Shown here piece after piece: positions 1 through 12,607 of a DNA stretch of 64,000 nt. Made by a program: the position numbers and the translations under genes. Position 1 is the stretch's first letter; every line of letters starts with the position of its first letter. Source of the stretch: Anoplolepis gracilipes (taxonomy: Eukaryota > Arthropoda > Insecta > Hymenoptera > Formicidae). The DNA is taken from contig NC_132972.1 in the NCBI RefSeq assembly GCF_047496725.1, positions 11,361,001-11,425,000 on the forward strand, written 5' to 3'. The notes beneath the pieces are model-generated. The model saw only the letters and a list, made by a program, of their open reading frames with translations, ran no database searches and was not told the origin of the DNA.

Positions 1-27
1 TCTAAGCTGTAATTAATTAGTGCTTAC

Positions 28-69
28 TTGCATGTCTATGCAAGGATTTAATCAAATTATCATTACCAG
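28..69 (-). CDS. possible 42-base internal exon, unknown gene
   Basis: On the minus strand a pyrimidine-rich acceptor (CTTTTATCTTAG) precedes 42 bases that end at a donor reading CAA then GTAAGC. One frame stays open and reads GNDNLIKSLHRHA between split codons (two bases in front, one behind). I do not recognise the protein. The next minus-strand candidate upstream, at 1942-1993, ends on a codon boundary. The two therefore do not join in frame directly, and either an exon is missing between them or one is false. The exon is too short to be judged by composition, so the support is only the paired splice signals. Confidence 0.25.
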
Positions 70-1236
70 CTAAGATAAAAGACACTTTGTGTTCATCTAT
101 TACTAAACACTAAAAGTTTTATTATTTTGCTACACAAATAAAAGCAGTCACTCACATACATACTCACATTAATCTTTTTATTAAAATATTTCATTTTCCG
201 AAGTTCATTCTAAGGCAAGAATTAGATAAACTAATTTTCTATTAAAATATAACAATATTTTTCACATAATTATTTTTTACAAAATGACTAAAATAACTGA
301 AAGAAAACTTAATAACTTAATAATAAAAAATATGGTTTTACAGGGAAAAACGGAATACTCTCTTGATATTTAGAACTAAAACAAATATTGATATTGAAAA
401 AAAAATATTAACAATTCAAAACAATGTTCTAATAAAACAAACCTACAGCAAAAAATAGTTTAAAAAATCACTGGTTTTTAATTATATTAAGGATAACAAG
501 ATTTGTAAAAATTGCTAGAATAACAAGCTAAATAATTACATCTATCGGAACTTGTTTCATTTATTAAAGTGCAATATAGAAAAGTGAAGGTGAATTTCTG
601 ACGTCTCTAATTAATGAAACAATGTTCCAAAGAAAAGTATTCTGTGATGAAAAGAGTTCTGAAATGTAAATAAACTTTGCAATTTCATATTACATGATGC
701 AATTCGCAATTTATAATAAATACTTCAAATTAAATTAAATTTCAAAAGTTATATATTTAAGAAAATATTTGTTCTGTCAAATTGAAAAGAATTATCGTCG
801 CTGAATTATTTATAGGAAAAGATAACCAAGACAATTATTGCATGTCTGCGATTTAAAAAAAAAAAACTCCCTACAGAGAAATTGATTGCAAATTTTATTT
901 TTTAATCATAAAGTGTCAGTTCGAAAATACAGTACAAATGTCGAGTTTGTAGAAAACAAATATTTCAAGATTGAAAGTAACTACATCACGTAGAAAAACA
1001 ATCAGTCGCGGAACTTTATTTAATCGTAGAATCGTCAATTCAAATCGAAACGTATCAATTTCACAATATTCTTTCCACATACATTGAATACAATGTAAAA
1101 CTGCATTCTCCAGTAATGTTTCATAGCAATAAATTTTTAAGCTTTATATCCGCTAAAAAATATGTAATAGATTACACAGGATATTGAAGCAATGAAAAAT
1201 TTAACCTACATTATATATAAACATACATATATGTAC

Positions 1237-1282
<46 letters not shown>

Positions 1283-1941
1283 TACATACATATAAGTTTA
1301 GTGAATGTATGCACAAATTAAATATTTAATAACCTAAGAGTTCAATGTTTCACAATTTTAAATTAAAAAAGTTATAAAATCTAGAGAAAAGATGTTTCAT
1401 ATTTTGATATCTCTCATTAAATAATTTCCTTCGTGGATTTTTTGTATATATTTCAGCGTTAAATTATATAATTAAGATTCTTCCTCTAGACTTTTATTTC
1501 AGAAAAATAGTGCATTTAGCGTAAAAATTTACACGTATATCTGTATTATTATTATAACGAATTATTTAAATATATAAATAAAAACAATGCATAATTAACA
1601 AATTATTAAGATTAATACTTTCTTTTAATGTTTACAAACAACTATTTTGAAAAAAGAGCGAATCAAACACGGATGGTTATCCGTCAATATACAATTAATT
1701 ATTTAGAGTGCTAAAATATAAAATGTGCTCTATATAAAGTGAGTTTACGAATATATTGATAACGAATTCTTTTTACGTTTAATGTTATGTAACACTTGTG
1801 AGTATTTTGACTCCTTTGAGAACGCATTATATCTTCAGAACAAATATTTATTAACTTCAGCTTAATTTAATTACTCTTAGTTGCAATAACCAGTCTGTGT
1901 GAAAGTCGTTCTGTGTACAATTAATTATGCATCGTGCAAAC
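70..1941. other. AT-rich intron-like sequence
   Basis: Mostly A/T with poly-A and poly-T runs. Apart from the TA microsatellite listed separately I see no coding frame, hairpin or repeat that stands out. Confidence 0.6.
1239..1276. repeat. TA microsatellite
   Basis: About 19 TA units followed by interrupted TACATA units. Confidence 0.9.
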
Positions 1942-1993
1942 CTGCGCCACGCGCTTGTTCGCGATTACATCATCTTCATCAATAATACGTACT
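1942..1993 (-). CDS. probable 52-base internal exon, unknown gene
   Basis: On the minus strand an acceptor (CATGTATTTACAAATCAG) is followed by 52 bases ending in GCGCAG and a donor GTTTGC. After one leading base the only open frame reads VRIIDEDDVIANKRVAQ. The other two frames contain stops. The acidic IIDEDD core and mixed codon use look protein-like and the stretch is GC-richer than its surroundings. VRIID resembles the start of a Calx-beta-type strand, but this is too short to assign a family. The donor is weak at position 3 (GTT). The phase is one base in, zero out. I cannot name the gene. Confidence 0.4.
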
Positions 1994-2145
1994 CTGATTT
2001 GTAAATACATGAGGAATGGCAGTTTACGAATTTACTAATTTACTAAAAATAAAAATAATTTACGCACAAAGTAACTGAAAAATACACAACGTTATATAAA
2101 ACATTATATAAAACCATATTTACTTTTTCTTTTCTGCATGAGAAA

Positions 2146-2170
2146 AAGAGAGAGAGAGAGAGAGAGAGAA
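2146..2170. repeat. GA microsatellite
   Basis: AG dinucleotide run continuing into an imperfect GAAGAAGACGAAGAAG tract. Confidence 0.85.
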
Positions 2171-2360
2171 GAAGACGAAGAAGGGATTTTATACAAAAAG
2201 AGATTTATATATTAAAATAAATTTTAAAAAGAGATATAAAACTATATAAAATATAATAAAATATAATATACACTATATAAAATAAATTTTAATAACTATT
2301 TTTAAATTTGAATAAATTTTGATAATAAACTATATATTATTTTCCTGTAGATTACATATA

Positions 2361-2900
2361 CAGAGTGTTTTATTTTAATTGATACAGTCGAATATCTGGA
2401 AATGAAAGAGTTTTAGAAACAAATGTTTCAGACAAAAATTGTTTAGCTCGAAGGGAGAAAAGATAAAAGCATATTAGTTTGACCTTGGGTGTACATGCCA
2501 AAATCATATGAAAATCAACCTTGTTTCTCAAATAAAACTACTTTGATTTTTCTATATAAATTAATTTCTTGCAATGTTTTCTGTATAAAAAGTTATAAAT
2601 AATGGTATGATAGTCAACAATTTAATAGTTTACAGGATATTTTATACTTTAACATAATTTTACATAAATTATAAAATATCTCGTAAACTAGATAGTCATA
2701 CACTTATAACTTTTTATAAAAAGTATTGCGAGGAATCAATTGAAATAAAAAATTTAGGATTTTATTTTTAAAAACTCAAGGTCAAACTAATATGCTCTTA
2801 TCTTTTTTCTCCCTTCAAATAACTTTTATCTAAAACATTTTTTTCTAAAACTACTTTAATTCCAGATATTCAAATGTATTAATTAAAATAAAAAACATTG
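2361..2900. mobile_element. 540-bp fold-back MITE
   Basis: The two halves are inverted copies of each other. The left arm starts TATA-CAGAGTGTTTTATTTTA and the right arm, read in reverse, starts TATA-CAATGTTTTTTATTTTA. Matching blocks continue inward: GAATATCTGGAA, AGTTTTAGAAA, GAAGGGAGAAAA and GCATATTAGTTTGACCTTG. A smaller stem (ATAAAATATC) lies at the centre near 2640-2700. There is no open frame of useful length, so this is a non-autonomous palindromic element. TATA on both outer sides fits a TA or TATA target-site duplication. The ends resemble the CAGGGTGT end of the element at 58698. Confidence 0.75.
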
Positions 2901-3838
2901 TATAATCTATCAAAAAACGCATTCTTTTTTCAATTGTCTAGCCAATCTGGCATAATATGGGAATTAGTAAAATTTTCAATTAATCATCTTTCCACACAAT
3001 CTTTTGATTTTCTAAGTTGAAGTATTTCTTTTTCTTTCTCTTTTTCTGTCTATCTCATATTAGTTAAAACAATCTAATATTTGCTAACTTTAATTTTCTA
3101 TCATTTATATTAATTGAAAATATTCTGTGCAATTTAAACTATAACAATTGAACATTTTATGTCAAACTAAACTTAATGAACTATATATTCATGTTTAGTA
3201 CATTTAAATGTATTCGATTTTCGGGTAACATTTAATACTTTGAATAGTACCATAATACATACTGTTCCATGCAACAGAATTAATCAAACAGAATCAATTA
3301 GAAAGTAATTTAAGATTCCATAAGTAATAAAGATAAGCGAAATTTATCTGAAACTTTTCATACAGTATCAAATTTTTAATTTTTTATAATTAAAAAAAAC
3401 ACTAGAAAACAAAAATATTGCTCAGATTAAAAATCTAAAAAGTTAAAAATCAAAATAGTAATAAACTACTATTTTACGAAATAATTCTCGCAATATGTTA
3501 GAAAAAAGATATGTAGATAAAAAAAATTATTCTAACATGAGCGTAATTATACAGTGCTTAAGCTATTCTTACTAGTTAAATTATATATTTAATGGTTTAT
3601 TATGTGTCAATATTAATAAATATTTGTATGCAGCACATGTCATTACTGAAAAGTAAAAAAATAATTAATTGACAATGAATAAAGAAAATTAACATGATAA
3701 AGGAAATCAGTAAACGACTAAATGCATTATATTATTTTAAACGCATCTTTCATTAAATGCGTCAGCATTCATTATTTACAATTAAAATATTAAATACCTT
3801 ATTTATATATAAAAAATAATTAAGCAAATTATTTATTT

Positions 3839-3845
<7 letters not shown>

Positions 3846-3876
<31 letters not shown>
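3846..3876. repeat. TA microsatellite
   Basis: About 15 uninterrupted TA units. Confidence 0.9.
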
Positions 3877-3880
<4 letters not shown>

Positions 3881-5220
3881 ATTTTTAAGAAAAACGGCAA
3901 AGAAACACCGTTGATATGTAATTTGCAGTCATATAAATAAATATAAATAAATATAAACTTATTTATATATTAATATGCAACTAATTTATTAATAGAAACA
4001 AATAAGAGGAAATTAAAATTTCAATAAAAAATTAAAATCTTATGCTTTAATTCGATAATAATATTAAAGCACTATTATCCTCTGTAAATTATTTTTATTA
4101 TACTGTAATACATATCATCACATCATTTTTTTTCATAAACAAAACATTAAATCAATCTATGAACCTAGATGTAAAAAAAAAGCTTGATATAAAAAGTTTG
4201 TCGAATAAAAGTTATCCGTTTAATCTCGAGATATCTCTTACGCGTTGTATCTCATACTCGCCTAAATTAATATCCGACTGAAATAGTGAAATAAGCTCAA
4301 TAAAGCGCGAATAATTGAAACAATCTTGATCATCTTCAAATTGATATTCGCCAATTGATATTCATGTTCGAACGCAATCGTTTACTCGGCATTACGGACA
4401 AAGCAATCAGTTAACCGACTTTTTTTTATATAGGATTTTCGTACGAGTTATATAGCTTTTTAGAAGGGGATACGGAATCCCTCTGCTATAATTGGCACGC
4501 GGGTCTAAGTCTTCGTAATATAATGATTGTGATTGGACCGTCGTCGAATAACGTATATCCGTCTCGCTAGAACGAATCCAATCGTTACGTTCATCACACT
4601 AATTGATTTCTATCTATCGAACCTCTATAATCTTCTTCCTCGATATCCGCTTTTATTATATTCACGCTGCTATAAGAGTCTCTGAGGATATCGTTGCTCA
4701 CGATATACTGATAGATAGATTTTCATACTACTAGAATAACATATTGTGACAATATGCTTGCAATATTATACGCACATCATAAACAGAAATAAAGAATGAA
4801 ATAAAAAGAATAAAAAAATAATAAAATCGTTGCTAATATTCTGTAGTTGTATTTTTTATTGTGTTTAAGTTATAATTTAGTGCTTGATATAAGAGATGTA
4901 TTTTTTTTTACATATTAATTTTTCTCATTATTATTTTAATTTATAATTTTCTCATTATACATATAATCAAATAAAAAATCCAAATCTTATTTGTTTATTT
5001 TGTTTCTATCTATTTGAAATATATAGTTAAATCTTAAGTTGAAGCTTGATTAATTGAGATTTATAGTATAGTTCCTTAACAGAAACTTAATGTCAAAAGA
5101 ATTTAATCTTTTATGTAAACAAAAAACAAAAATTGTTATGGTAAAATTGTAATAATTTACTGTCACACATTTTAATAAGATTTAACCAAGAAAACAAGTG
5201 GGTATACTGTAAACAGAGAG

Positions 5221-5223
<3 letters not shown>

Positions 5224-5256
<33 letters not shown>
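5224..5256. repeat. TA microsatellite
   Basis: About 16 TA units flanked by CACA and CAAATT. Confidence 0.9.
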
Positions 5257-5258
<2 letters not shown>

Positions 5259-7279
5259 AATTATATTTTCAAAATAACTCAAATAATTTGATAAAAGTTT
5301 AATAAATATAAAATCACGAATTCTAAGCTTTTAAACGCATACAACTTTAAATATGACGTAAGAAATCATGAAAATATTATATCAGTCACGCACAACTCCG
5401 GAAACGTAAAATATTAGTCACTACTTGTGACGGATGAAAGTAGTTGCCAAAATAAATCCAAGAAGAGTTTTCACTTTATCTTGGCGTTCACCATGTATCA
5501 TTGTAATCTGCGTATTTGAACTAAAATATTCTATAAATGCAAAATGTAAAATTATTATATTATTGTGCTGTCATTACTTTAGTATTGTGTAGTACTTTAG
5601 TGTTTTGAATTGTGTACAAAACAAAATTTTAAGCAACTTTCGCGATTATCGTTGACAGAGGTTACAGAAATGTTACGAGAACGGTTCCATAAATTAAACA
5701 ACATTAATTGCGATAAGTGAGTTAGTTTATACTTGCTAATTAGCTTCAAACTGATGAGAAGTGCATATGCGATACGAGAAAGCCTGCCTTACAGTGTAAC
5801 GAGATGAGAGAACCTGCCTTACATCATGCAAGAATAAATTCAATAACTTTGTCGAAAAGTAACGTACACACACAATCTAATACATTGCTACGCTGAAGCT
5901 GGGTTTAATTTAAAAGTTCCCTTGCAAATTTTATGTAATTTAAATCAAAATGTGTTCAATAATACATAAATTACATACTGCAATATTATGGTTGCGTGCG
6001 CTTTTTTTAAAGTTTAATTTACAAGAATTTTAATTTTTAATGTCAAATAATTCTTAGCCATATATTTAGAGATTTTAATTTTTATAATAAAATATATTTA
6101 TTATATCGTTTTATTATTATTAATATAAATTATTGATATAATTATGTAGCATATACTGATAAGAAATTGAACTAGTTGAGAGTCAGGCACAGTAACTAAA
6201 TCACAAAAATTTTCTCTTTTTGGTTTTATCACTCATTAGTCCAAATTAGAGACCGAAACGTTACGCAGTTATCAATAAAGAAAAACCAATAAGAATTGGG
6301 CTCTCAACTAACCCAATTCTTTATTAGTCAACTTTACATTTAGAGCCTTTAATTAGACTTGCATGTGTAGTATGAATAATTATATTAAATAATATTTATA
6401 GAAAAAAATGATACGGTTATAGTAACGACTATAATATTATAAATATTGTTTTCTCGTACTCAAAAAAAGCCAGAATTTATTTGTTAAATGTAATATTAAT
6501 AATTAAATTTATTGTTAGTTAAATCAGATTATTAGAACGTATTGCATTTAATTAATTTAATTTAGAATTTAGATTGTATTTATTCTTTCGAGCAAATTTA
6601 CACTGCAAAGTAATATTGCAATTGCAATAATACATATGTGATATATATTCTTTTAATCTATAAATAGAAAAGCTCTTGTTAATATATATATATAACTTCA
6701 ATTTTCCAAATGTATATACATATATAATTCAAAATTATTTATGTAAAGCTACATAATTAAACAATTATAAAATAATAAATTATGTAATGTATTATAATAA
6801 AATTTATAATTAATGGTTGATATTATACACATATGAGAACAGAGAGGAGACTTAAGCTCGTTTTTATAATAAAAATATATATATATATATATAAAAAAAT
6901 ACACTATCAATATTTTGTGCATTCCAACTTGCACGCGTGTCAAGATGGCGTCCACGCCCACGTGCAACGCATATGAATGAAATATCTCACGTCTGCTTCA
7001 CATCGACTGTCAACATTTGAAATATTAGTCCAATTTTGCAATCGAAATTAGTCGTTATTTGAAAATTTAAAAGCGCCACTTTATCTTCTAACTAAAAGCC
7101 AACTTTTTTCCAAGTCTGCCGACAATAAAGTGAGAAAAAAACCACGGAAAATGATCTTGAGCTTTTCTGCAAAATTTTCTCAGTCACTTCATGAGTTACA
7201 TATTTATGTGTATATGCTATAAAAGATTAAGTAAGTATATTGCAATAAAAAAGACATATACAAGACTATCCAGATACAG

Positions 7280-8200
7280 AAATGCTCACATTTTATCGCA
7301 CGCGCAATGCGGAAGTAATAAAAGAGATACTTTTCTGTTACCGATGGGACAGGAAATGTACTAAACGATTGTAAATGGATTTACGAGTTCGTACCACGAT
7401 TAAAGATTGAGAGCGGCCATCCGGATATACCTCGATTCTCCTCTCCGGAGGACCTCCGGTAACTAGCCGCAAGGAACATTCGGTCGCAGAAATCGGGCGT
7501 CATAGTCTTTCACGAGAGTCAGGATGTAGCGCGTCGGCTTAAAAAGAGATAAGTCGGGCAAGTCGCAACACCGAGGTGACCACCGACTATTGTCTTCTCT
7601 CCGAGATATCGTCGCACGCGCTCCCCTATCACGATCGCGACCGCACGATCGCCGACTGGTTACTGAGACATTGGGTGGTAGCGAGACCGACGAGGATCGC
7701 TCACGTGCGCTTCTTTCGGTGCGAGGGCGACAACGGTAGCTGTGGCGACGGCGGCGTCGGCGACGGCAATGACGAGGCGGTGGAAAATCGCGTGCGCCAA
7801 CGATTGCGCACGCTCGCGAACCGGCGATTGCCGATCGACGGGGGTGGATACGAGCCGAAGGCGAGGATGGTGCACGAGGTCGTACGCCGACGGAATTCAC
7901 GAAACGCAAGGGCTCGCATCTCAACCGCACGACGGCTCGGAGGCGACTGGCATCCCGAGGGCTTCCGCGCCTCCTCCTAGTCGGTCGGTCGGTCGGTCGG
8001 TCGGTCGGTCGGCGGTCGCTTGGAAGGTTCGCTGGTCGCCTCGCCTGCTGCTGGTTCTAACTCTCTAGCAAATCACCGGGCGCAGACGCCCCAAGAACAA
8101 TCACGGGACCACGATCGGATTCGTTCTTTCCCATCTGTCGTTTACCTCTTTCTCGTGGAATCTAACAGATTATCGACAGCGTGCGATTACGAACTCTCAT
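7280..8200 (+). promoter_or_regulatory. CpG island: promoter and probable first exon
   Basis: Base composition changes sharply from about 25-30% GC to well over 50% GC with many CpG, then returns to AT-rich sequence at 8200. The 3' edge of the island is a strong plus-strand splice donor, CTCAT then GTAAGT at 8201. A first exon ending at 8200 is therefore the simplest reading. Long frames are open on both strands here, but none begins with ATG and continues to the donor. The frame leading into the donor opens after a TAG at 7978-7980 with no ATG, so this exon is probably mostly 5' untranslated. The island includes a TCGG repeat at 7981-8012. A good acceptor follows at 9151. Confidence 0.55.
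7981..8012. repeat. TCGG tetranucleotide repeat
   Basis: Eight consecutive TCGG units inside the CpG island, upstream of the donor at 8200. No stop occurs in any frame of the pure repeat. Confidence 0.9.
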
Positions 8201-9151
8201 GTAAGTTTTAAAGTCATTAAATGTTTTATTATTACATGAATGCAGGTTTTTGTATACGTGTAATTCAAACTTAATTTTCCAAAGAAACATTATATATATA
8301 TTTTCTTTTTCCGAAGGGATAAAACAACTAGGTAAAAGTGACAGTAGAAAAAGATAATAATGAACAGTTAGAAGTTTTCCTACAGATCTTCAATTTTTTT
8401 AATTCTCGCCTTTGTCAAAAATTCTTTAGAATAATATGAACAAAACGATTAACAATATATACAATAATAATAAAAAATAAAATTAGAAAATATATCTTTT
8501 ATTTATATAAAATATTTATATTCCAGCAAGTCTTTAATCTCTTTATCTTACTTTATTAAATTATTTGTCATCTATATGCTTTAGTTCAAACATTGTATTA
8601 TCTCTGCTTTAAATATTGAAGATGTTAATATTAGAAGATGTAAAGAGAAAGAGGAAGAGATTAACTGAATATCTATGCAAACACAATGATATGAAGAAAA
8701 CAACGTAACCTTTGAAATGGATGATATGAAACAATATTAATAAAATATATGACAAAATATAATAACAATATAATTAAATTAGAAAAAAATATTATATACT
8801 TCTTTTTCTTTTTCAAATAAACAATTATAATATGATGATATCTATATATTTCTTTCATGTATGTATTTTGATTATTTAGTCTAAAATAATTTTTCATGGT
8901 AAAAATTGTAAATAATATTAGCAAAATCGATTCTTTTTGTAAACTTCAAGAGTCGTATATTATGCTCACGTTACAAGGTAAAGTGTTTGCTTCAGAAAAT
9001 TGTTATGCTCTTAATATAAAGATGTTTTGACACGTCATCGTTCGTTTAGCAAAATTGCAAGCGTGTCACATATTTTTTGTTGTGTTCTGCATATTCTTTG
9101 ATACACTTCATTTTTTGTAGAGTCACAACACCTTTCTTTTACTTTCTTTAG
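8201..9151 (+). other. probable first intron
   Basis: AT-rich sequence bounded by GTAAGT at 8201 and the pyrimidine-rich acceptor CCTTTCTTTTACTTTCTTTAG at 9131-9151. It contains no convincing frame. Confidence 0.4.
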
Positions 9152-9203
9152 CAGCATTTTCTGAAGCATTTGAGAAGCCAGTTGCTATCGAGAACTTTCA
9201 AAG
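9152..9203 (+). CDS. probable 52-base exon 2 of a plus-strand gene
   Basis: One of the best acceptors in the window, a 19-base pyrimidine-rich tract ending in TTTAG, sits immediately before this segment. The segment ends AAAG then GTACAA, a usable donor. Two frames are open. The third-phase frame reads AFSEAFEKPVAIENFQ and would be in frame with the open frame that leads into the donor at 8200 (joining codon TCA). The alternative reads QHFLKHLRSQLLSRTFK. There is no ATG in either, so it could also be 5' untranslated. I do not recognise the peptide. Confidence 0.4.
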
Positions 9204-9399
9204 GTACAATTTTAAGAATAGTATATGTATATTGTATTTACTCACACATATATAAGATCACTTTATATTCGTAATGTAATATACTACTTTCTTTTTCCTA
9301 TATTAATTTTGTTTTGTGTATTACGCACATACACATGTATGTATATATATTATATAAAGTATGTTTTAGAGAGATATTAAAAAAGAATTATAAAAATCA

Positions 9400-9430
<31 letters not shown>

Positions 9431-10761
9431 GTATAATAAAATGTAATTTTTTGGAATAGTTGCTTCATTTTATAGTACATTTTTATATATTTTTAAAAAA
9501 ATTACTTTAATAATCTATATGTATATTGATGTGTTACACCACTATAAAGTAAATAATATATGGGCTTATTGTTAGTATTAACTGATTATTGAAAACTCAA
9601 ACCCAAATAGTATTAGCTTATAATATTAAGCATCACAAATTAATTGGAAATGTATTAAAGTCACTATATATAAAGATAGATACAATAGTTATTAACATGT
9701 AAATCTCATAAGATCGCATATTGCAAAATACTACCACTGTATTTATATAATTTTATTTGTGTATATGTGTAAAATCTTTATTATTATATCTTATTTTTAA
9801 TTCATTTTATATAACTGTACAAAAGATAATGGACATCATTATTTTATAGAGTAATTAAAAAAGTGAGAAAAATTATAACCACCACTCGTATAACTTGTTA
9901 CTCTTTATGATCTTTAAGACAATTCATTATAATAAGGAAAAGACCATGTGTAAAATATACCAATTTCTAACAAGTGTAACATAAGTTATACAGACATGTT
10001 TATTTATAATTTTTGAACTGCTGAATGTAAAATATAATATTAGTTTTATTTATTTAAAGCCGTGAAAAAATAGTAAAAATTTGTCTTTAAAAGGCCAAAA
10101 TAACTATTTTCAACCTCTTTAAGATGAATTCTGGTCATTCTCCAATAAACTTAAACAAATACTGATATTATTATATTCAACAATTCAAAAATTACAAGGA
10201 AACACACATAACTTATATCTCTCCAGGTAAAAATCGATCTATATTTACTCATCGCCCTTAGTTATAAAATAATTATTTTATTGTTTGCATATAGATTCAA
10301 CTTTATTCTGATTTTATTATTCACCTAACGTACATTAATATTAGCGACATTTACCAACTTAATTAAAAGCTTATCATATTTAAATGAAAAAAGATCAAAG
10401 ATACTATTCTGCTGCATTTTTAAGCTTCTCTCATCTTTTTTTTTTGTAATATTCATTCTAACGATAATAGCAATGTTCCTTAAGCGGCTTAGCTTAACTT
10501 GAAGAACAATTGACGAACTTTTAAAATATAAAGGACAATATTAAAATATATATCTTAAATATTCTCAAAAAAGTTAATTACATCCTACGCGCCTGACACC
10601 TTAATAGAAAGTTTACACTACCTTCCGAATTAAAAAGAGCAAACAAGATATCTCCGTAGAATTAACAATCAAATATTTGTTGAAATTTGTCCAATATCAT
10701 TTTGAATAGAAAACAACTTCGTTGACTTTGCCTAACATTGTAGAGTGACGCAATAATCGAT
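9204..10761. other. AT-rich intron-like sequence
   Basis: This contains a TA run at about 9402-9428 and, at 10219-10232, a pyrimidine-rich CTCTCCAG directly followed by GTAAAA. Nothing else is supportable. Confidence 0.5.
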
Positions 10762-11067
10762 ATGCGCGACGCGTCACGCAGCATACCGCAGGAAGTTACA
10801 CAATTGCTAAAATTTCGGTCCACCAAGAAACTTAATGATTGGACCTATCGAGATATAAGACATAAACTTTCCATACTCTTTTCACGTTTTTTAGGCTCAC
10901 GTTTTAGCAAAGTTCTATTTGTCCCTAGTTTGTCGGACGACTTCTTTGCCTCTTCTTCGTTTTGTCCTTTTTCTTTCTTTTTGCAACCTTTGAAAGTTTT
11001 TTTTGAAACTCTTACCCGTAATCCCCCAGGGTCTCGAATCTCGCTAACCCTTCGTCACGCGCGTTGA
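10762..11067 (+). CDS. unassigned 101-codon open frame
   Basis: An ATG-initiated frame in a locally GC-richer patch. The N-terminal part (RSTKKLNDWTYRDIRHKLSI) looks protein-like and could be a remnant of a small domain. The C-terminal half is phenylalanine- and serine-rich, from T-rich DNA (RFLGSRFSKVLFVPSLSDDF and onward), and is less convincing. A possible acceptor, CTAACATTGTAG, lies about 20 bases upstream of the ATG. On the opposite strand a strong donor (TACGG then GTAAGA at about 11012) closes a short open frame reading CGINARDEGLARFETLGDYG, so the patch could instead be a minus-strand exon. Neither strand can be chosen from sequence alone. Confidence 0.22.
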   Translation: MRDASRSIPQEVTQLLKFRSTKKLNDWTYRDIRHKLSILFSRFLGSRFSKVLFVPSLSDDFFASSSFCPFSFFLQPLKVFFETLTRNPPGSRISLTLRHAR

Positions 11068-11617
11068 TACCGCATGATTACCAATGAATCGGGGATTGCT
11101 ATCAATCAATTTTAAATATAAAGACAAATTGTAAAGACAAACAGTAAAAAAGCACCAACATTTAAACATTTTGTGAAGAAGTCTAACAGGTAGATAATAG
11201 AATTTTATTTAACTTATATCCTGAGAAATAGAGAGAGAGGAGACGACATTGTTCGACATGATGAGATTACATATTTATGTCGACCAAAATGGCTATGATC
11301 CAAAAACATTGCTCTTCGACCTTTTTCAATATCTAACATTTAATATATAATATAACCTTTCGTGCAATCACTTGAGAGATAATGAAAAGCAATTAAATAT
11401 TAAAAAGGATACAATGAAAATAATAAAAACAATCGATAATACTCCCTATGGCATAAGTGAAATTATTACTCTTCTCTCTTCTCAGAGTATAAAGATAATT
11501 CTAGAATTTAGAACATCTAATGATAATTAATGTCGTAGTGTTTAACTATTAAAGCTAAAAATATTGTCAAAAGTATAAACGATTCAGCATCTTACATATT
11601 TTCTAATTGTTTTATTA

Positions 11618-11834
11618 GAGTAAACTAAAGTATGATGACTATACGGAAAAGATGGCCATAGACTGTAATTTTTTCTAATAACCGTTACATAATACGCTTT
11701 TTTAGTTATTATTCAATATTTATATCGATTTATCTTTGATAATGACTAAGAAACCACATTATGTAGCGATTATTAGAAAATTTACAGCCTATGGCCATCT
11801 TTTCCGTATAGCTATCATACTTCAATTTACCCTC
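11618..11834. mobile_element. 217-bp palindromic MITE flanked by TA
   Basis: The left arm starts GAGTAAACTAAAGTATGAT and the right arm, reversed, starts GAGGGTAAATTGAAGTATGAT. The arms then share CTATACGGAAAAGATGGCCA and a TCTAATAA block almost to the centre. TA flanks both ends (11616-11617 and 11835-11836), as expected for a Tc1/mariner-type target duplication. There is no coding capacity. Confidence 0.75.
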
Positions 11835-12532
11835 TATCCATAATTTATTTTGCAGAATAGTAAATTTACTAATAGTATACCTATCTTGAAAGTAAAAGAG
11901 ACAAACATTGAATTAAAGACAATCAACAATTTTACCTGTCGAGTTAATCAAAGAATTAAAAGTGTGTGCAATCAAAAGTTGTTCTGTGATCAACTACTTA
12001 AGAAAATAAATTAAATTCACTTGAAACTTTATTATTATATTTGTTAACCTAAAGTTAAACGAATTGTATCGAAGTAATTGTACAGCTAAAGAAACTTCTT
12101 TAAAAGAATTTCTATCTCCTTATGTGTTTAATTGTAAACACACACAATTAACGTTACGACTTATTAAACAATAAATATATTTATCTTTTATTAAATTTAG
12201 AAAAAGAGGCAACACGAAATGTTTCAAAATGCAAACACCTAATATGTTTATATTAAATATATTATTTTCTTTAATTTTTAAGATTTAATTTAACAAAGTT
12301 TATAATTTATATAATTTATATCGTCGCGTACATGCAGTTAGCGTATTATTTCATAAAAGTTTAAAATATTAAAAGTTTTAACTTTATTTTCTTAGTTATA
12401 TAATTGTAATTTTATTCTCAATTTTAGTTTACAAATGACATATGACAAATTTTTGCACGGAACTAATAGAAAAAAACAGAAAAGAAATAAATTAAAAAGA
12501 GTCTATTATTTTGCACACATATATAGAGGTTT

Positions 12533-12564
12533 ATACATACATACATACATACATACGTACACAC

Positions 12565-12603
<39 letters not shown>
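12533..12603. repeat. compound TACA and TA microsatellite
   Basis: TACA tetranucleotides interrupted by TACGTACACA and continuing into about 14 TA units. Confidence 0.9.

Positions 12604-12607
<4 letters not shown>

Larger units (their letters stand above)
2901..7279. other. long AT-rich non-coding stretch
   Basis: This stretch holds TA microsatellites at 3846-3876 and 5224-5256, a slightly GC-richer patch at 4200-4720 without a convincing frame, and a short imperfect repeat of AACCTGCCTTACA near 5780-5830. A small stem-loop pairs AAGAATTGGG with CCCAATTCTT at 6291-6322. Around 6935-6965 there is a short CpG-containing patch with AAGATGGCG and CCACGTGC. I see no supportable exon. Confidence 0.5.

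Noticed and set aside
7463..7930. 155-codon minus-strand frame in the CpG island
   Set aside because: Arg- and Pro-rich from GC-rich DNA, opposite to the donor at 8200; composition typical of a non-coding CpG-rich frame.
7576..7980. 134-codon plus-strand frame
   Set aside because: Begins with GTG, not ATG, and stops at 7980 before the splice donor; probably untranslated leader.
10219..10232. CTCTCCAG followed by GTAAAA as a plus-strand recursive splice site
   Set aside because: The acceptor is fair but GTAAAA is a weak donor; not as strong as the minus-strand site at 18.0 kb.
10985..11080. Possible tRNA (TCTCGAATCTCGC)
   Set aside because: The arm does not match the GGTTCGAATCC consensus and no cloverleaf could be drawn.
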